DNA of 64,000 nucleotides, taken from Solibaculum mannosilyticum (GTDB lineage Bacteria > Bacillota > Clostridia > Oscillospirales > Acutalibacteraceae). Positions 61,681 to 64,000 of this stretch are shown one piece after another. Below the pieces are notes generated by a model. That model saw only the letters and a list, made by a program, of their open reading frames with translations. It was not told where the DNA came from and ran no database searches. Numbering within the stretch: the first letter of the stretch is position 1; every line of letters begins with the position of its first letter. The position numbers and the translations under genes are program-made. The stretch covers positions 2,222,501-2,286,500 of the forward strand of contig NZ_AP023321.1 in assembly GCF_015140235.1 (NCBI RefSeq), written 5' to 3'.

Positions 61681-62639
61681 TCCGCCGGGCCAAAGAGCTT
61701 CTCAGTGACGGCACCGTCAACCGGGTCATCGGCTGGAAAGCGGGCGAGTTCGATTACGACATCACCCCCGCTGTATTCACCTGCCCCGAACAGCTGGACG
61801 ACGGCTTCCTTTACAACGATTTCTGTCAGGCAAACGTCTCCAAATACCTCATCAAGGAATCCCGCAAAGAGGGCAAGATCTTAGCTTTCCTCAAGCCCTG
61901 CGACACCTATAGCTTTAATCAGCTCATCAAAGAACACCGCATCTGGCGGGACAACGTCTATGTCATCGGCGTGCCCTGCGACGGCAAGGTGGATGTGGAT
62001 ACCGTCAAGCAGAAGGGCCTCCAGGGTATCCTGAGCATGCAGTGCGACGGTCAGACCGTCACCGCTCAGACCCTCTACGGCGAGGAAAAGTTCGACAAAG
62101 CCGACGCCATGTCCGACCGCTGCCTCAACTGCAAGAGCAAAAAACACGTGGCCTACGACGAGCTCATGGGCGACGAAGGCGAGGTTTTGGATTCCCATCG
62201 GTTCGATATGGTGGAGAAGATCGAAGCCATGTCCTCGGAGGAACGCTTCAACTTCTGGCGCGGGGAACTGTCCCGCTGCATCCGCTGCAACGCCTGCCGC
62301 AACGTCTGCCCGGCCTGCACCTGCGAAAAGTGCGTGTTTGACAACGACGCTTCGGGCATCGCCCAGAAGGCGGCGGCCGACTCCTTTGAGGAGAATATGT
62401 TCCACATCATCCGCGCCTTCCACGTGGCCAGCCGCTGCACCGACTGCGGTGAATGTTCCCGCGTCTGCCCCCAGAACATCCCGTTACACCTGCTCAACCG
62501 CAAGTTTATCAAGGACATCAACGAATTCTACGGCGAATACCAGGCCGGTGAGGATACCACCACCAGACCTCCGCTCCAGGCCTACACCACTGGGGACGTG
62601 GAACCCAGCATTGTGTATCAAAAAGGGGGTAACAACTGA
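61665..62639 (+). CDS. flxC: 4Fe-4S protein of the Flx module (FlxC-like)
   Basis: The 324-residue protein has a long N-terminal region with Cys motifs (FLKPCDTYSF, VIGVPCDGK, DRCLNCKSKKH) related to F420-hydrogenase/dehydrogenase beta-type subunits. Two ferredoxin motifs follow, CIRCNACRNVCPACTCEKC and CTDCGECSRVCPQNIP. It probably relays electrons between FlxB and FlxD. The start overlaps flxD, and the stop overlaps flxB in ATGA-like fashion. The assignment as FlxC rests on order and motifs. Confidence 0.85.
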   Translation: MQSEMIRRAKELLSDGTVNRVIGWKAGEFDYDITPAVFTCPEQLDDGFLYNDFCQANVSKYLIKESRKEGKILAFLKPCDTYSFNQLIKEHRIWRDNVYVIGVPCDGKVDVDTVKQKGLQGILSMQCDGQTVTAQTLYGEEKFDKADAMSDRCLNCKSKKHVAYDELMGDEGEVLDSHRFDMVEKIEAMSSEERFNFWRGELSRCIRCNACRNVCPACTCEKCVFDNDASGIAQKAAADSFEENMFHIIRAFHVASRCTDCGECSRVCPQNIPLHLLNRKFIKDINEFYGEYQAGEDTTTRPPLQAYTTGDVEPSIVYQKGGNN

Positions 62640-63661
62640 TGTTATCGCTTGCCATCGCAAAACTAAACGATTTCTTCGCCGCCCTGGCTGCCAGAGAAAC
62701 CCTTTACCTGCCGGTGGACAACGATGCCGGCCAGGCTCAATATAAGAAGTGGGCCGAGGGCGATACCCTCAGCGAAGCCCTCAACACCGTCCGCAGCGCC
62801 AAAGACTTCTTCTTCCCCCAGACCGAGAACCTTGTGGACTTCAAGGTGGAAGGTAAAAAAATTGAGGTCATCGATCCCCGCAGCGAATCGGAGGATTTTG
62901 TGGTGTTCGGCGTGCGCGCCTGCGACGCCCGCAGCTTTACCATCCTGGACAAGGTCTTTTTGGCCGATCCGGTGGACAGTTATTATAAGTCCCGCCGGGA
63001 ACACGGCACCATCATCACCATGGCCTGCACCAAGCCGGAGGAAACCTGCTTCTGCACCCTGTTTGACATCGACGCCACCAATCCGGAAGGGGATATCCGC
63101 TCCTGGATGACCAATGATCGGGTCTACTTTGAGGCCGTCACCGAAAAGGGCACCGCCCTTCTGGATTCCATGAAGGGTCTGCTGGGTGACAGCGATGATT
63201 CGGCTGTGGAATCCCAGAAGGCCGAGACCAAGAAGATTCTGGAAAGACTTCCCTTCGGCAAGCTCAAGATGGATGAATTCAAGGGCGAGAACCTTCTGGA
63301 ACTCTTTGATTCCCCCAAATGGGCCGGTCTTTCGGAAGCCTGCCTGGGCTGCGGCACCTGTACCTTTGTGTGCCCCACCTGCCAGTGCTACGATATCCGC
63401 GACTTCGATACCGGCCACGGCATCAAGCGCTTCCGCTGCTGGGACAGCTGCATGTATTCCGACTTCACCCGTATGGCCCACGGCAATCCCCGTCTGACCC
63501 AGCTGGAGCGGTTCCGCCAGCGCTTTATGCACAAGCTGGTCTACTTCCCCTCCAACAACGACGGCGAATACGGCTGCGTCGGCTGCGGCCGTTGTCTGGC
63601 CAAATGCCCCATCCACATGAACATTGTTAAAGTTATCAAGACATTGGGGGTTGAACAATAA
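62639..63661 (+). CDS. flxB: 4Fe-4S protein of the Flx module (FlxB-like, sulfhydrogenase beta type)
   Basis: The 340-residue protein resembles the beta subunit of sulfhydrogenases and the AsrA-type electron carrier: an N-terminal domain with FGVRACDARSFTILDKVF and ACTKPEETCFC, then CLGCGTCTFVCPTCQCYD, FRCWDSCMYSDF and CVGCGRCLAKCPIH. It would take electrons from the NAD(P)H-reactive FlxA. Starts and stops overlap both neighbours by 1 base. Confidence 0.88.
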   Translation: MLSLAIAKLNDFFAALAARETLYLPVDNDAGQAQYKKWAEGDTLSEALNTVRSAKDFFFPQTENLVDFKVEGKKIEVIDPRSESEDFVVFGVRACDARSFTILDKVFLADPVDSYYKSRREHGTIITMACTKPEETCFCTLFDIDATNPEGDIRSWMTNDRVYFEAVTEKGTALLDSMKGLLGDSDDSAVESQKAETKKILERLPFGKLKMDEFKGENLLELFDSPKWAGLSEACLGCGTCTFVCPTCQCYDIRDFDTGHGIKRFRCWDSCMYSDFTRMAHGNPRLTQLERFRQRFMHKLVYFPSNNDGEYGCVGCGRCLAKCPIHMNIVKVIKTLGVEQ

Positions 63662-64000
63662 TGCAACAAGAGACTTTAATTCCCAAAGTTGGTGTCGTCA
63701 CCGATATCCGGATCGACACCCCCGATGTGAAAACATTCCGGGTTGTGGGACTGGACGGCAAAAAGCTGTTTGAGCATATCCCCGGCCAATGCGCTATGGT
63801 TTCCATCCCCGGCGTTGGCGAAGCCATGTTTTCCATCACCTCCTCTCCCACCAACGAAGAATTCATGGAATTCAGTATCAAGAAGTGCGGCTGCCTCACC
63901 GATTGGCTCCATCAGATGGATGTGGACCAGCAGGTCACCGTCCGCGGCCCCTACGGCAACGGTTTCCCGGTGGAATCGGCCCTCAAGGGCAAGGATCTGC
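63661..64000 (+). CDS. flxA: FAD/NAD(P)H-binding reductase subunit (FlxA-like, sulfhydrogenase gamma type), truncated by the window end
   Basis: The first 113 codons are visible. They match the FAD-binding barrel of ferredoxin-NADP reductase relatives: VVTDIRIDTPDVKTFRV, the PGQCAMVSIPG FAD loop, FSITSSPTNEEFMEFSIK and VRGPYGNGFPV. The NAD(P)H-binding half lies beyond the window. This subunit is expected to oxidise or reduce NADH for the complex. It overlaps flxB in TAATG. Confidence 0.88.
   Translation, partial: MQQETLIPKVGVVTDIRIDTPDVKTFRVVGLDGKKLFEHIPGQCAMVSIPGVGEAMFSITSSPTNEEFMEFSIKKCGCLTDWLHQMDVDQQVTVRGPYGNGFPVESALKGKDL

Overview
The window looks like chromosome of a strictly anaerobic, gut-type Firmicute, most likely a clostridium of the Oscillospiraceae/Ruminococcaceae kind. 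The evidence is a T-box leader, AGGAGG ribosome-binding sites, frequent TTG/GTG starts, TTGACA/TATAAT promoters with 16-18 bp spacers, a YesM/YesN-type regulatory pair, oxygen-sensitive iron-sulfur enzymes, a lactate dehydrogenase and very large secreted mannosidases. No plasmid, phage, insertion sequence or CRISPR array is visible. The genus cannot be fixed from the sequence alone.

Layout. 0-6.5 kb: the tail of one secreted multidomain protein and a complete secreted GH38 alpha-mannosidase. 6.8-17 kb: a lipoprotein, AraC-type response regulator and sensor kinase, convergent with a ribose-type sugar ABC transporter, then a PfkB sugar kinase. 17-21.5 kb: a T-box-controlled operon trpD-trpC-trpF-trpA-sfsA that lacks trpB, trpE and trpG. 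21.6-27 kb: a secreted GH92 alpha-mannosidase. 27.7-45.6 kb: nucleotide and nitrogen-transfer genes carA, carB, purC, purF, purB, purA, glmS, guaA, pyrG, hisH and hisF; six of these eleven genes encode glutamine amidotransferase subunits or enzymes. 45.8-54.9 kb: a mixed stretch with a glycosyltransferase, a compact type I toxin-antitoxin candidate, tRNA-Ala, a phosphodiesterase, three unrecognised proteins, an M16 peptidase, proB, an FAD oxidoreductase, a small AT-rich accessory patch and a Crp/Fnr regulator. 55.5-64 kb: ldh, fumC and a seven-gene HdrBCA-FlxDCBA electron-transfer cluster whose last gene runs off the window.

How the parts fit. The two complete mannosidases and the truncated neighbour share a C-terminal module present in seven copies. 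The GH92 gene and the sugar-transporter operon share a 15-bp promoter motif placed exactly 20 bp before the -10 box, so mannan hydrolysis and sugar uptake are probably co-activated, plausibly by the AraC-type response regulator between them. The end of the window handles redox balance: a Rex-like operator sits before ldh, and the Hdr-Flx complex probably couples NADH, ferredoxin and an unknown disulfide. Least-described items: the shared promoter code, the seven-copy module, the type I toxin locus, two small cysteine-rich ORFs with strong Shine-Dalgarno sites, and the structured RNA leader before proB.
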